The notes under the pieces: generated by a model
The model's database searches: none
What the model was told of the DNA's origin: nothing
Seen by the model: the letters and a program-made list of their open reading frames with translations, nothing else
DNA from: an uncultured Sphingomonadaceae bacterium
GTDB taxonomy: Bacteria > Pseudomonadota > Alphaproteobacteria > Sphingomonadales > Sphingomonadaceae
NCBI GenBank assembly: GCA_947501695.1
Contig: CANMWO010000002.1
Location: 372,001 to 436,000 of the forward strand
Reading direction: 5' to 3'
DNA length: 64,000 nt
Shown here: positions 44,372 through 53,984 of the stretch, piece by piece
How positions within the stretch are numbered: position 1 is the first letter of the stretch
How the letters are laid out: every line of letters starts with the position of its first letter
Position numbers and translations under genes: made by a program

Positions 44372-45502
44372 CTACGCCGTGTGAATGCTATTCTCTATCA
44401 CGTGCCAATAGCGCTGTGCCGCCTTTTCCGGTGTATAGTCTTTCGTGCGGGTCAAAGCGAGCCGAGCGAAGCGTTTGCGAGGTTCATCATCCTGTAAATA
44501 GCGCAGAGAATCAGCCATAGCTGCGATATTATTGCATGGCACCAGGATGCCAAAATCGGCCAAGGTCATGGCTTCAATTGATAAATTGCTTTTGTCTGCC
44601 AAAATTTCGGAAGGCCCGGACCTGCAATTGGTTGCAATCACCGCTGTTTCGGTGCTCATCGCTTCGACCAGAGCATTAGGAAAACCTTCGGCATTGGATG
44701 GCAGCACAAAAAGCTGGGCATCAGCCAATAGAGGAAAGGGGTTCTGGACAAAACCAGGCAGGATAATCCGATCCTCAAGACCATGATCTGCAATTTGCCG
44801 TTCAAGATCGGCGCGCAGTGGACCATCCCCAATGATGATGAGTTTTCCGGCAATCGACGACGCCGCGAAAGCGTCAATCAACAGACCGAAATTCTTATTC
44901 TCCACGAGACGGCCCATCGCAATAATATAGGGTTCATCCGGATGGGCAGGATATTTTTCCAACGCCTGCCGGGCAATGCGCACGGTATCGACGGGATTGG
45001 CGATAACGCTTATAATATCGCTTGGTATACCGAATGCATCTGACAGATTATCGGCGACACCCTGCGAAACGGCAATAATATGAGTGGCATGGCGATAAGA
45101 TAGTCGGACGAGGCCGCGACCCATATGTCCGGAAAGGCCAGTGCCAAGGTGCGCACCGGTATTCACGCGCTCGCTGATGATCCAAGGCCTGCCGGTTCCA
45201 GCACGGCTCGCCCAGCTGGCAACATTGGCGCGCGTCAGAAAACTGAGTGTTGCCGCCGGGCGCAAAGATCGTTCCAGCGATCGCAATTGCCGGATCGATC
45301 GCAGCATGCCGCCGCGGCAATCGAGCTGATGAAGAGTGATCCATTCCGGTATCTCATAGGCGGCCGGTTCATCGTCCAACAAAGCCAGCGCCATGTCATA
45401 GCGATCGCGATAAGCCTCGGAGTAGAGGAGCAACGCGGCCATAACCCGCTCCGCGCCACCGCCGGTCAGGGAATTGATTATGAAGAGAATTTTCGGCCGC
45501 AA
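44372..45502 (-). CDS. Glycosyltransferase family 4
   Basis: GT4 retaining glycosyltransferase of 376 residues with a GT-B fold. It opens with ILFIINSLTGGGAERV, and the C-terminal donor-binding half has GDGPLRADLERQIADHGLEDRI, ILPGFV, and LPSNAEGFPNALVEAMSTETAVIATNC with the conserved EGFPN. The start is TTG at 45502, the first codon giving the family N-terminus, with GGGA about 10 bases upstream and a stop shortly before. It adds one sugar of the repeat unit. Confidence 0.9.
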   Translation of the reverse strand: MRPKILFIINSLTGGGAERVMAALLLYSEAYRDRYDMALALLDDEPAAYEIPEWITLHQLDCRGGMLRSIRQLRSLERSLRPAATLSFLTRANVASWASRAGTGRPWIISERVNTGAHLGTGLSGHMGRGLVRLSYRHATHIIAVSQGVADNLSDAFGIPSDIISVIANPVDTVRIARQALEKYPAHPDEPYIIAMGRLVENKNFGLLIDAFAASSIAGKLIIIGDGPLRADLERQIADHGLEDRIILPGFVQNPFPLLADAQLFVLPSNAEGFPNALVEAMSTETAVIATNCRSGPSEILADKSNLSIEAMTLADFGILVPCNNIAAMADSLRYLQDDEPRKRFARLALTRTKDYTPEKAAQRYWHVIENSIHTA

Positions 45503-45616
45503 ATATGTTAATCCCGATCAAGAAAACCGGACTTCTTATTATCAAATCGCAAGAGCTGGAAAAATGCTTCGGCGCTATACCGCGCCAATTTCGGGTTGAC
45601 GGGAATGGGTTGAAGA

Positions 45617-45886
45617 TCAGACGAAAAAAAGCAGTACGCCGATAGCGATCACGATCCATGTGATCAGTCCGGCGGCAACAATAACGAACATCCGTCCCGG
45701 TAACTGTTCTGCTTTTTCAGATGCAGAGGATGCTTGAGGTCTATCGCTTGATCCTGGTTCACCAACGTCATCTGCAGCGGGTGGGGCATTGGCAGGCGTT
45801 CGGGCGCTGACACTATTTTGAGACATAGCGTCTTTAGAAATTTTGGCTGGTCCTCGCCCAGCGGTATCTCCGCCCTTGTCGTCCAA
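45617..45886 (-). CDS. Small tail-anchored membrane protein, EPS locus
   Basis: A possible 89-residue protein: a polar, Ala/Ser/Pro-rich region followed by a single C-terminal membrane helix (MFVIVAAGLITWIVIAIGVLLFFV) with no residues after it. The proposed start is TTG at 45886, five bases after a strong GGGAGG; the first in-frame ATG (45826) has no ribosome site. It lies between the GT4 and polymerase genes on the same strand. No family is recognised. Confidence 0.55.
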   Translation of the reverse strand: MDDKGGDTAGRGPAKISKDAMSQNSVSARTPANAPPAADDVGEPGSSDRPQASSASEKAEQLPGRMFVIVAAGLITWIVIAIGVLLFFV

Positions 45887-45925
45887 TCATGCCTCCCTTG
45901 TTCCAAAAATTACGGAACGAAAAAG

Positions 45926-47257
45926 TCAAACAGGGCGCAGGCTAGCTTTCAACTGGCTTCTCATTGCCCCTGTTTCCACTTTCCTGAATAGCGAAAAACC
46001 ACAGATAATGGCATAAAAAATTACTCCTTCTATTTGCCACAAGGCCATGGTTGCCAAGTTCATGAAAAGGAATGACAAATGCGCGAAGACAAGCGTCGCG
46101 CGATCTTCTGCGGGTGCTTGCACCGCCAATTTCATCATGGTGCCCCAGAATAGAAGCAACAGAAAAACGCCCGCCCAACCCAATTCATAGAGATAGGCAA
46201 CGATCGTATTGTGAGGATAGACTTTGAAAATCTCTTCCCAGCTGTCGGGACCAAAGCCAATCAGATGGTTGAGCGTTGATCCATCGAGCCACGCGTAAAT
46301 ATAACCGGACCAGATATAAATCCGGCCTGACAATAGACGCCGCTCGTCAAAGGAAAACTCGGCTTGCGGTTTGATATATTGGCCAGGGTCGCCGAAAAAT
46401 ATGGTTAGATCATTAAACCTTTCAGCAGAAAAACCCGCCAGCACAGCTATGACCGCCAAGGTTATCATGGATATGATGACCGCCAATATCACCCGCTGTT
46501 CGCGCACGAACGAGAACATGGCACTGCTGACCACTTGGATGGCCGCCAATGGCAATACTGCCAGCATCGTCGTGCGATAATTGGCGAGGATGATCCCGCC
46601 GAGCAGAGCGGCAGACAGCAAGGCCTGAATCATTCGCTGTAAAGTGACAGAAAAACAGGCCACCACAAAAAATGTCGCCATCGCGATGGAGAAGGTGGCC
46701 TCGTGATTATAGCCGCCAATATAGCTGCTCGAACCGTCAAATTCCGACGCCTTCACTGCACCCAGACCGATGGATAGCAACTGAAAAACCAACAGCGGCG
46801 CAAAGGCCCAAAGTAATGGCGTGAAAAACCGTGCCCCGTCGTTTTCAAGCAGCGCACGATAGACGGCGATCATCAAAACGATGAAATAGACATGTTTGAC
46901 GGCGGCATTAAGTGCGGTGAATATGCCATCATTGGCGGCAGCACTCACGAGCGACAGCAGGATCAGCGCATAAACTGGTAACAGCGGCTTGAGCAGAAAA
47001 TGGCGCGGAGCCACCAGCAGCAAGCCAATACCAGCAATGGCGATGGAGCCAAGCGCGTTCAAGCTCAGTCCGGCGACTACCGGAGAGAAGCTAATCTCAT
47101 GAAAGGCGCTCATGATATAGCGCAACCAAATGGCAAAAATCACAAATCGCGCCGGATAACCGCGCACTTTTTTGAGCGCGATGACCATCGGCACCGCCAA
47201 CAATGCAGCAACCAGAGCCAGTAAGGGCAAAGGCAAGGATGGCGCGCTTCCGTCCAT
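45926..47257 (-). CDS. Wzy-type polysaccharide polymerase
   Basis: Integral-membrane protein of 443 residues with about 11-12 helices and a large periplasmic loop (about 285-355), in the O-antigen ligase/polymerase (Wzy_C) family. The loop holds RLLSGRIYIWSGYIYAWLDG and GFGPDSWEEIFKVYPHNTIVAYLYELGWAG, with the conserved GxGPxS and PHN segments. It most likely links repeat units into exopolysaccharide, since it lies between the Wzc-like gene and glycosyltransferases. An O-antigen ligase is the alternative. Confidence 0.85.
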   Translation of the reverse strand: MDGSAPSLPLPLLALVAALLAVPMVIALKKVRGYPARFVIFAIWLRYIMSAFHEISFSPVVAGLSLNALGSIAIAGIGLLLVAPRHFLLKPLLPVYALILLSLVSAAANDGIFTALNAAVKHVYFIVLMIAVYRALLENDGARFFTPLLWAFAPLLVFQLLSIGLGAVKASEFDGSSSYIGGYNHEATFSIAMATFFVVACFSVTLQRMIQALLSAALLGGIILANYRTTMLAVLPLAAIQVVSSAMFSFVREQRVILAVIISMITLAVIAVLAGFSAERFNDLTIFFGDPGQYIKPQAEFSFDERRLLSGRIYIWSGYIYAWLDGSTLNHLIGFGPDSWEEIFKVYPHNTIVAYLYELGWAGVFLLLLFWGTMMKLAVQAPAEDRATLVFAHLSFLFMNLATMALWQIEGVIFYAIICGFSLFRKVETGAMRSQLKASLRPV

Positions 47258-47268
47258 TGCGAACCGCC

Positions 47269-49473
47269 CTAAGCGTAATATTCCTTATATTGTTTGAAAT
47301 AGAGGCCCGCGTCCCCAAAACCGGTGCGCGCCTGTTCGACGACATCCACGCGGCTGAGCACAACCCCGGCGATATTCGCGCCGACGCCATCCAGTTGATG
47401 CAGGGCTATTTCAGCTGCTTTTGCGGGTGTTTTCTTCCAATGGACCAGGAATACGACCATGTCGGCCAGTGCTGCGAGCATGCGGGATTCCGCAACCGGC
47501 AGAACCGGTGCGGTGTCCAGCACGACAAATTGGAACTGACCGCGCAATTCCGTCAATAAATCCGCCATCGCCTGCGATCCCATTAAGTCGAAGGGCGTAT
47601 CCTCGTCCGGTTTCTGACCCAGGAAATAAACCCCGCTATCCTCATCATGGACAACCGCCTGATGGAGCGATGCCTCGCCATTTAGAACATCGGTCAACCC
47701 GTGCGTGATCGATTTGGCCAGCGAGCGCGACGACGCCTGCCGCCGGGAATCGCAATCGACCAACAAGGTGCGGATGCCTGATCGAGCGGCCGCACTGGCA
47801 AGACAGATAGACGAACTGGTTTTCCCTTCGCCCGGCAAGGCAGAGGTTACCGATATGATTTTCGTTTGTTGTCGAACCGACGACCTTCCTCCCGGCGCCA
47901 TAACCAGACTGGTTTTGAGCGCGCGAAAGGCTTCGGAAAAGGCCGATTTGGGATGGTCTATCAAAAATTGCGGTGGCCATGGGATCGGCTCACGTGATTT
48001 TTTGACTTCAGGCAGCGAACCGATTTCCGGAATAGAACCCAAGGCGCTGACCCCCAGCCTTTTTTCAATATCTGCCGCCGTTCTAAGGCCGTTTTCCATA
48101 AACTCCCTCCCAGCCACAACAGCCGTGGAAGAAGCTCCTGCAGCTACCAGAGCGATGGCGATATATAAGAGCGGATTAGGTGATATGGGCATGGCCGGTA
48201 TGGCAGCGCGAGATACTTCTTTGGCACCACTGGTCTCTGTACCCTGGCGGGCAACGGACTCTTTGTAGCGGTCGAGAAAGCCCTGATAGAGCTCGCGCGC
48301 GGACGCGGCGTTTCGCTCCAATTCGCTCAGCCGCACCGAAGCATCGCTGTCTACTGCTAGCCGGTTTTGCAACCCGGCAATGGACGACGCAATCGAAGAG
48401 GTGCGTCCCCGCGCCGCTGTCGCTTCGGTCTTGAGACTAGCGACAATCCGTTCGACCTCGGCCCCGATCTGTACGTCAATATCGGCGAGCTGGCTTTGCG
48501 CATTGATCAGACTGGGATGGCGCGCACCATAGCGGGTTGTGAGGTTCGCCACTTCCGCACTGGCCGTGGCGCGCTGGGCTCGCAGGGCGCCGACAACTTC
48601 TGACTCCAGCGCCGCGCCGAGCGATTCACCGGTCAGCCCCTGCGCCACTTGCGAGCGCGCGGTGGACAATCTGGCATTGGCGACCGCCTCGGCCGCACGG
48701 GCTTCAGCTAGCTGGTTGTTTAATACCGATAGTTCCTGCTGGGTGATCGAACTGACATCCGTGGCAGCAAACAAACCTTCATCAGAACGATATTGGGCTA
48801 CTTGCGATTCAGCTGCGAGCACCTCGCCGCGGAGTTCTTCGAGCCGTGTTTCCAGCAAATCAGCGCTGCGCTGAGTCGTACCTTCTTCGCCCTCCACGCG
48901 CGTTAGAAGATATTCATCAATCGTCGCATTGGCGATGTTCGCCGCCATTTTCGGGTTTTCCGACGTGTAGGTTACCGCAATGGCATAGGAAACGCCTTCG
49001 CGCTGAACGCCCAAAGAGCCGCCCAATATGCGGATGGCGCGGTCGCGGGCCGCGAGTTGCTGGGCAGCCGTGTTGGGCGGAACCGCGCCGACCTCTAAAA
49101 GACCGGGATTAAATTCGGGCTCGTTGACCAGCTTGAGCGCATCGACAACGCGCCCGGCGATGAAGGGGGACTGCAATATCTCGACCGTTGTATCGACGGT
49201 TGGCGAGTCTGTTGTCAGGGCTGGTGTATCGCTGTTCACCGGTACAACGTCCTGCGCTTGCCGTTCGACCACCATGGTTGCGGTAGCCAGATAACTGGGT
49301 GTGGTTATGAAATAGACTGCAGCCGTCGCGGCAATGGCGAGGATCGAAACCAAGAAAACCGGGACGATATGTTTACGAAAGGCACGACCAATGGCGCGCA
49401 GATCAATCAACTCGCTGGTTTCTTCGGCCACAAACCGGTCGAGCGGTAATGGTGTTTCCGACATTTTATTCAT
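47269..49473 (-). CDS. Wzc-like co-polymerase and tyrosine autokinase
   Basis: Polysaccharide co-polymerase fused to a bacterial tyrosine kinase, 734 residues. The Wzz domain lies between two membrane helices (about 35-55 and 445-465) with a long periplasmic coiled coil (about 190-410). The kinase domain has Walker A ALPGEGKTSSS (about 555), Walker A' LLVDCDSRR and Walker B FVVLDTAPVLPV. The C-terminus ends in a tyrosine cluster (YFKQYKEYYA) for autophosphorylation. The kinase controls chain length and export. ATGs at 49473 and 49464 are both possible; GGAG lies before the first. Confidence 0.93.
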   Translation of the reverse strand: MNKMSETPLPLDRFVAEETSELIDLRAIGRAFRKHIVPVFLVSILAIAATAAVYFITTPSYLATATMVVERQAQDVVPVNSDTPALTTDSPTVDTTVEILQSPFIAGRVVDALKLVNEPEFNPGLLEVGAVPPNTAAQQLAARDRAIRILGGSLGVQREGVSYAIAVTYTSENPKMAANIANATIDEYLLTRVEGEEGTTQRSADLLETRLEELRGEVLAAESQVAQYRSDEGLFAATDVSSITQQELSVLNNQLAEARAAEAVANARLSTARSQVAQGLTGESLGAALESEVVGALRAQRATASAEVANLTTRYGARHPSLINAQSQLADIDVQIGAEVERIVASLKTEATAARGRTSSIASSIAGLQNRLAVDSDASVRLSELERNAASARELYQGFLDRYKESVARQGTETSGAKEVSRAAIPAMPISPNPLLYIAIALVAAGASSTAVVAGREFMENGLRTAADIEKRLGVSALGSIPEIGSLPEVKKSREPIPWPPQFLIDHPKSAFSEAFRALKTSLVMAPGGRSSVRQQTKIISVTSALPGEGKTSSSICLASAAARSGIRTLLVDCDSRRQASSRSLAKSITHGLTDVLNGEASLHQAVVHDEDSGVYFLGQKPDEDTPFDLMGSQAMADLLTELRGQFQFVVLDTAPVLPVAESRMLAALADMVVFLVHWKKTPAKAAEIALHQLDGVGANIAGVVLSRVDVVEQARTGFGDAGLYFKQYKEYYA

Positions 49474-49539
49474 GGCACGCCAGCTCCTTCACAAAGCCCC
49501 CTGCGTTTTCGCCCTGATTACCGCCCCTAAATCGCTATA

Positions 49540-50487
49540 TCACGCCCCCTTGACCGCCCGATAAATGCTCTGCCGCAGCGCAACAGGCATAAGCCGCAAC
49601 GCCTCGATCATCACGAACAGTCCAACCCCCTCCGGCATGCAGAGATTACGGGAAAATTGCCGCGAAATCGTTCCACTCTTGAACGAGAAGCGGGCATATA
49701 GTCCGATCTGCTGATTGATTAGCCTGCGCAGCAATGCCCTCTCGTCCGTGCCGACATTTTCCAGCATCCTACGCGCCGTTTCCACCAAGATCGGGATGGT
49801 ATCCGGATGTGTCATTTTGCTGACCTTATTGTCCGTATCGCGATGAAATTCTGCGCTGATCTTGGGAACATAGGTAAATGGGGCAAGCGAGAGCGCCCTA
49901 AGCCACATATCCTTGTCACCACCACGCACCGCCTTTCCCGCTGGAAACGGATCGGCCTGCTCAAGGACATCGCGGCGAAAGGCCGCTGCGCTGGTCCAGA
50001 TCGGGCATTCTCCGGCGTCTACCCAGATATCGAGGCTTTCGCGAAAATAAGCAGTACGACCTTCGAGCGAAGCCAGCGCACTGGTCATTTTGGATGCCAC
50101 GCGGTGATTTTCGAAAACATGCTCATAACGCGTGGCGACACAGCCTACCTGCGGTGTTCGCGCAATCGCCGCTGCTATGTCCGCCAGATGCGATGGATGC
50201 CAGATATCATCGGCATCAAGAAACACGATCCAATTGCCATTGGCCTCGGCAATACCAAGGTTGCGCGCGGCATATCCGCCTGGGCCAGGGGTATCGCGAA
50301 ATAACATGCGAATGCGCGGATCGGTCATGTGCGAGACAATCGCTGCACTGTCGTCCGTCGACGCATCATCGATGACGATAATCTCTTCAGGGGGCCGAGT
50401 CTGTTGCAGGGCGCTTGCGATACTCGCGGCCACATGACGGGCCTTGTTATGGACCGGAATGACAACAGAGAAACTTAGATCAATCAT
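49540..50487 (-). CDS. Glycosyltransferase family 2
   Basis: GT2 inverting glycosyltransferase of 315 residues (GT-A fold). It shows SVVIPVHNKARHVAASI, ALQQTRPPEEIIVIDDASTD and the metal-binding DADD in WIVFLDADDIWHPSHL. The start at 50487 (MIDLSF) follows GGGATAGA. No transmembrane helix is apparent. It is read in the same direction as the Wzc gene and is divergent from the GT25 gene; the 211 bases between may hold a shared promoter region. Confidence 0.9.
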   Translation of the reverse strand: MIDLSFSVVIPVHNKARHVAASIASALQQTRPPEEIIVIDDASTDDSAAIVSHMTDPRIRMLFRDTPGPGGYAARNLGIAEANGNWIVFLDADDIWHPSHLADIAAAIARTPQVGCVATRYEHVFENHRVASKMTSALASLEGRTAYFRESLDIWVDAGECPIWTSAAAFRRDVLEQADPFPAGKAVRGGDKDMWLRALSLAPFTYVPKISAEFHRDTDNKVSKMTHPDTIPILVETARRMLENVGTDERALLRRLINQQIGLYARFSFKSGTISRQFSRNLCMPEGVGLFVMIEALRLMPVALRQSIYRAVKGA

Positions 50488-50698
50488 TCTATCCCGTTTT
50501 TTGCAGTGCCGAAGATAATGTGTTGTGTGACATCGACGAATGGATTTTTTGCCTTGCCAACTGCGCGTTACAGGCATTTATAGAACCTAGCTCCTTCGTT
50601 GTGCAATGCAGTAAAGTTCGGTCGGTCTGGGGATTCTAACGACCGATCCCGAACAACAATTAGATCCGCATCAACTGATGCCGGATGAAGGAACTGTA

Positions 50699-51451
50699 AT
50701 GGCGCGTAGCTCCGTCCAGACCAAGATTTTCGTCGTCAGTATGCGCAGCGCAGCGCAGCGACGACACGCATTTATAAGCGGCGGTATACCTAAGTCTTTG
50801 AATTGGGACTTTTTCGATGCCCATGAGAAACTGCATGATGGTCTCGATTATGATGAGGACAAAGCGATCATTGCCAAAGGCCGTCCGCTTAAGGCTGGCG
50901 AGCTAGGTTGCTATTCCAGCCATCATGCTTTGTGGCAAAAGCTGATCAAAGATGATGCCGACCAATATCTCATTCTGGAAGATGATGTTCTGGCAGACTG
51001 GAGCTTCATTAAGCCCCTGATCGCAGCAGATCATGGCGAGGCGGGTCATGACTATATCCGGCTTTATTACAAGAAACCTGCTCCGGCTCGCATATTACAG
51101 AAGGACTTTATCTGCCGGTCTACGCGGCTCATCGAAATGTCTGGATATTGCTTTGGCACGCAGGCCTATTTGCTAACCAAAAATGGCGCCAGACGCTTTC
51201 TGGAGCATACTCAAGAGGTGAGCCGGCCGATTGACGATCAGATGGATCGCTCATGGATCCATGGTGTTCCTAACCTGTCAGTGTTCCCATTCCCGGTATT
51301 GGAGCGCGCAGTCCCGAGCGCAATCGGCACGTCCCGCTTCGAAACCTATCAGATTCCCGAACGATTAAAACTGAGGCGCTTTGTCTCGCGGCAACGCGAA
51401 CGTGCGGGATATCAAATTTTCGGCCGTCGCCGTTTTCGATTCCAACTCTAG
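50699..51451 (+). CDS. Glycosyltransferase family 25
   Basis: GT25 (LPS/LOS-type) glycosyltransferase of 250 residues. Family features are IFVVSMRSAAQRRHAF near the start, LKAGELGCYSSHHALWQKLI (about 70) and the acidic YLILEDDVLAD (about 95). The start at 50699 has GAAGGAACT upstream. It opens a four-gene plus-strand operon with flippase, pyruvyl transferase and GT4. The family often adds galactose; the sugar here is not known. Confidence 0.88.
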   Translation: MARSSVQTKIFVVSMRSAAQRRHAFISGGIPKSLNWDFFDAHEKLHDGLDYDEDKAIIAKGRPLKAGELGCYSSHHALWQKLIKDDADQYLILEDDVLADWSFIKPLIAADHGEAGHDYIRLYYKKPAPARILQKDFICRSTRLIEMSGYCFGTQAYLLTKNGARRFLEHTQEVSRPIDDQMDRSWIHGVPNLSVFPFPVLERAVPSAIGTSRFETYQIPERLKLRRFVSRQRERAGYQIFGRRRFRFQL

Positions 51452-51469
51452 TTAGTGAGTAGCCAACAT

Positions 51470-52990
51470 ATGACGGACAAAAGCACTGATTTTTCTGACA
51501 ATGCTACCGGCAGTGCTGGGGCAATGTTTGACGATTCATTGCGTCAGAAAACGAAGTCTTCCTTGGGTTGGACAGTGACCAAAGCCCTAAGTGATCAGGT
51601 GTTTTCGCTGGTCATATTCATCATGCTGGCCCGGCTGCTGACCAAAGAAGAAATTGGCATATTTGCCATGGTCTATGTTTTTTCCGAGGTCGGCCGGATC
51701 ATTGCAACCGGCGGACTTGTGCAGCTTATCGCGCGCGCCAAGAAAATCGACAACCTGCAGATTAATACGATTTTCTGGACCAATATGGTCATCGCCTTTG
51801 CCTATGTCGGGCTGATCTGGATATTGGCACCCGTGCTCGCCAATCTGCTCAACCAACCGGGCCTTATCGATCCGCTGCGCATATTATCATTGGCCTTACC
51901 GATCAATACATTGGGAGCTTCTCATTTCGCTCTGCGTCTGCGGGAATTTGGGCATAAAACTGTGGCCGTGCGATCAATATTGGCTGGGATTATCGGCGGG
52001 ACTACCGCCGTTGTCGCTGCCATGTCGGGATGGGGCATATGGTCGCTGGTCGTCCAGCGCTGCGTGACTGAAGCGGTCGGTACTGTTTTGGCTTGGGCCT
52101 CCTATCGCTGGATACCGGCATTTCAGTTTGACTGGTTTCAGGCCAGACAGAATTTCGCCTTCACGAGCAACCTGACCATCGCCCAGCTTATTTTCCTGAT
52201 GCTGGTACGGATACAGGATTTGCTGATTGGAGCCAGTCTCGGCGCCGCTGCTGTCGGTGTCTATCGGGTTGCATGGCGTTCCACGGAAATGTTCGCTGCC
52301 GCCGCGATACAGCCGTTTTCTGCGGTGGGCTTGCAGATATATTCCCGGCTGCAGGACAATCCGGTCGCGATGAAGCAAGCCTATAAGGCCATGCTCGGCA
52401 TATGCGCCGCCCTGTCCTTTCCCGCTCTAGTGGGTTTCGGGGTCATTGCGCCCGACCTTGTGCCGTTGGTATTCGGCTGGAAATGGGAGGCGGCGGGCAA
52501 CCTGGCTCAGGTCTTCGCGTTTATGGCGATACCCTATACGCTCAATTTTTTCGCCTCACCGGTATTGTCAGCCGTAGGCAATTCGCACCGTCAGCGCACG
52601 CTTGCGATCACGCAGCTTGTCATGACACTGATACTTACACTTATCGCTTTGCCTTACGGGCTGACAGCCGTCGCCATCGCCTATGTGGTCCGCTCTTACC
52701 TGACGCTGCCGTTGCAAATGCACTTCCTGAAAGAAGCTTCAGGCATCGGGAGCAAAACAACCTTTGATGCCATCAAAGCACCGTTTCTCGCCTCCGCTCT
52801 CATGGGCATCCTGCTTTGGACCACATTACAAATATTCGCAGATGGACAGCCGCTGTCTTGGATGAAGCTGATCGTCGCCATCACCGGCGCAGCCTTATTC
52901 TATGCCGCTGCATTGTTGGCCATCTCCGCAACCTATCGCCGTTTAGTCACAGACTTCTTCCCCCTAAAGGAGCTATCCCCCCATGCCTGA
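51470..52990 (+). CDS. Oligosaccharide flippase (Wzx-like)
   Basis: MOP-superfamily flippase of about 506 residues with 12-14 membrane helices, moving the lipid-linked repeat unit across the inner membrane. It contains the family opening SSLGWTVTKALSDQVFSLVIFIMLARLL and a first-half/second-half pseudo-repeat. An ATG at 51470 is used; a GTG at 51455 just after the GT25 stop is possible. It overlaps the next gene by 8 bases. Confidence 0.9.
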   Translation: MTDKSTDFSDNATGSAGAMFDDSLRQKTKSSLGWTVTKALSDQVFSLVIFIMLARLLTKEEIGIFAMVYVFSEVGRIIATGGLVQLIARAKKIDNLQINTIFWTNMVIAFAYVGLIWILAPVLANLLNQPGLIDPLRILSLALPINTLGASHFALRLREFGHKTVAVRSILAGIIGGTTAVVAAMSGWGIWSLVVQRCVTEAVGTVLAWASYRWIPAFQFDWFQARQNFAFTSNLTIAQLIFLMLVRIQDLLIGASLGAAAVGVYRVAWRSTEMFAAAAIQPFSAVGLQIYSRLQDNPVAMKQAYKAMLGICAALSFPALVGFGVIAPDLVPLVFGWKWEAAGNLAQVFAFMAIPYTLNFFASPVLSAVGNSHRQRTLAITQLVMTLILTLIALPYGLTAVAIAYVVRSYLTLPLQMHFLKEASGIGSKTTFDAIKAPFLASALMGILLWTTLQIFADGQPLSWMKLIVAITGAALFYAAALLAISATYRRLVTDFFPLKELSPHA

Positions 52991-53984
52991 ACAACTCACT
53001 CTCCAAAATACGCATCCCGGCGCTATCATGCACAATTTGCGCGCAACGATAGTAGAGCGCATCAAACCGCTGCTGGACGACCGCCCCTTCGCGCTGCTCG
53101 ATTTCCCCGATCATTCCAATGTTGGAGATTCCGCTATCTGGCTGGGCGAGACGCAGTTTTTTGCCGATCATGCCAAGCCGCCCGCTTATGCTAGCAATTT
53201 GAAATCCCACGATTCCAACCAAATGGAACAGGCCATTGGCGATGGAACGATCTTCCTGCATGGCGGCGGAAATTTCGGAACCATCTGGAAATCGCATCAG
53301 GATTTCAGACTGGAGCTCTTGTCCCGGTTCCATGACCAACGGATCATACAGCTTCCGCAATCGATATATTTCGACAATTATGAAGCGGTAGATGAAACCG
53401 CCCGTGCGATTGAACAGCACGGCAATTTCACATTGCTCGTCAGAGACCAGCGCTCTCTGGAATTTTCGCGCTGCCACTTCCAGTGCGAGGTGTTTCTGTG
53501 CCCCGACATGGCACTCTACATGGAACCGCTTGAGCGTCAGGCACCGGTTCATGATTTCTATTATCTGATGCGCACCGACTTTGAACGATCGGTCAGGGGC
53601 AAGGCCGATCACCCCGGCCACTCGTTTGAAAGCGGTGACTGGCTGGACGAAGACAAGCTCCAGATGCGAATGTCTGCAGCAACGTCGAAGCTGATGGATT
53701 TCGGGCAAAGCCCCAACGCCGCGCGCGTTTTAAAATATGACCGGCTGGCAAACACACGCCTCAAACGCGGCGTCGGTTTGTTATCGTCGGGGCGGGTGGT
53801 TGTGACTGATAGATTGCATGGGCACATCCTGTCGACGTTACTCGGCATCCCGCATGTCGTGCTTGATAATAGCTATGGCAAGCTGCAAAATTTCATTCAG
53901 GCGTGGACATCGGACATTGGTTTTCTGGGCACGGCAGACACGCTCGAAGAAGCGCAGACTCTGGCAGAGGAGTTGCTGTTATGA
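52983..53984 (+). CDS. Polysaccharide pyruvyl transferase family protein
   Basis: Polysaccharide pyruvyl transferase of 333 residues, adding a ketal pyruvate from phosphoenolpyruvate to a sugar. Family motifs are DFPDHSNVGDSAIWLG (about 40), FLHGGGNFGTIW (about 92) and VVTDRLHGHILSTLLGIPHVVLDNSYGK (about 270). The ATG follows AAGGAG at 10 bases. It overlaps the upstream flippase and downstream GT4 genes, so the operon is tightly coupled. Pyruvylation would give an acidic polymer. Confidence 0.93.
   Translation: MPEQLTLQNTHPGAIMHNLRATIVERIKPLLDDRPFALLDFPDHSNVGDSAIWLGETQFFADHAKPPAYASNLKSHDSNQMEQAIGDGTIFLHGGGNFGTIWKSHQDFRLELLSRFHDQRIIQLPQSIYFDNYEAVDETARAIEQHGNFTLLVRDQRSLEFSRCHFQCEVFLCPDMALYMEPLERQAPVHDFYYLMRTDFERSVRGKADHPGHSFESGDWLDEDKLQMRMSAATSKLMDFGQSPNAARVLKYDRLANTRLKRGVGLLSSGRVVVTDRLHGHILSTLLGIPHVVLDNSYGKLQNFIQAWTSDIGFLGTADTLEEAQTLAEELLL

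Noticed and set aside
52947-53708. Minus-strand frame of 253 codons
   Set aside because: Antisense to the pyruvyl transferase gene, which has clear family motifs and overlaps its neighbours properly.
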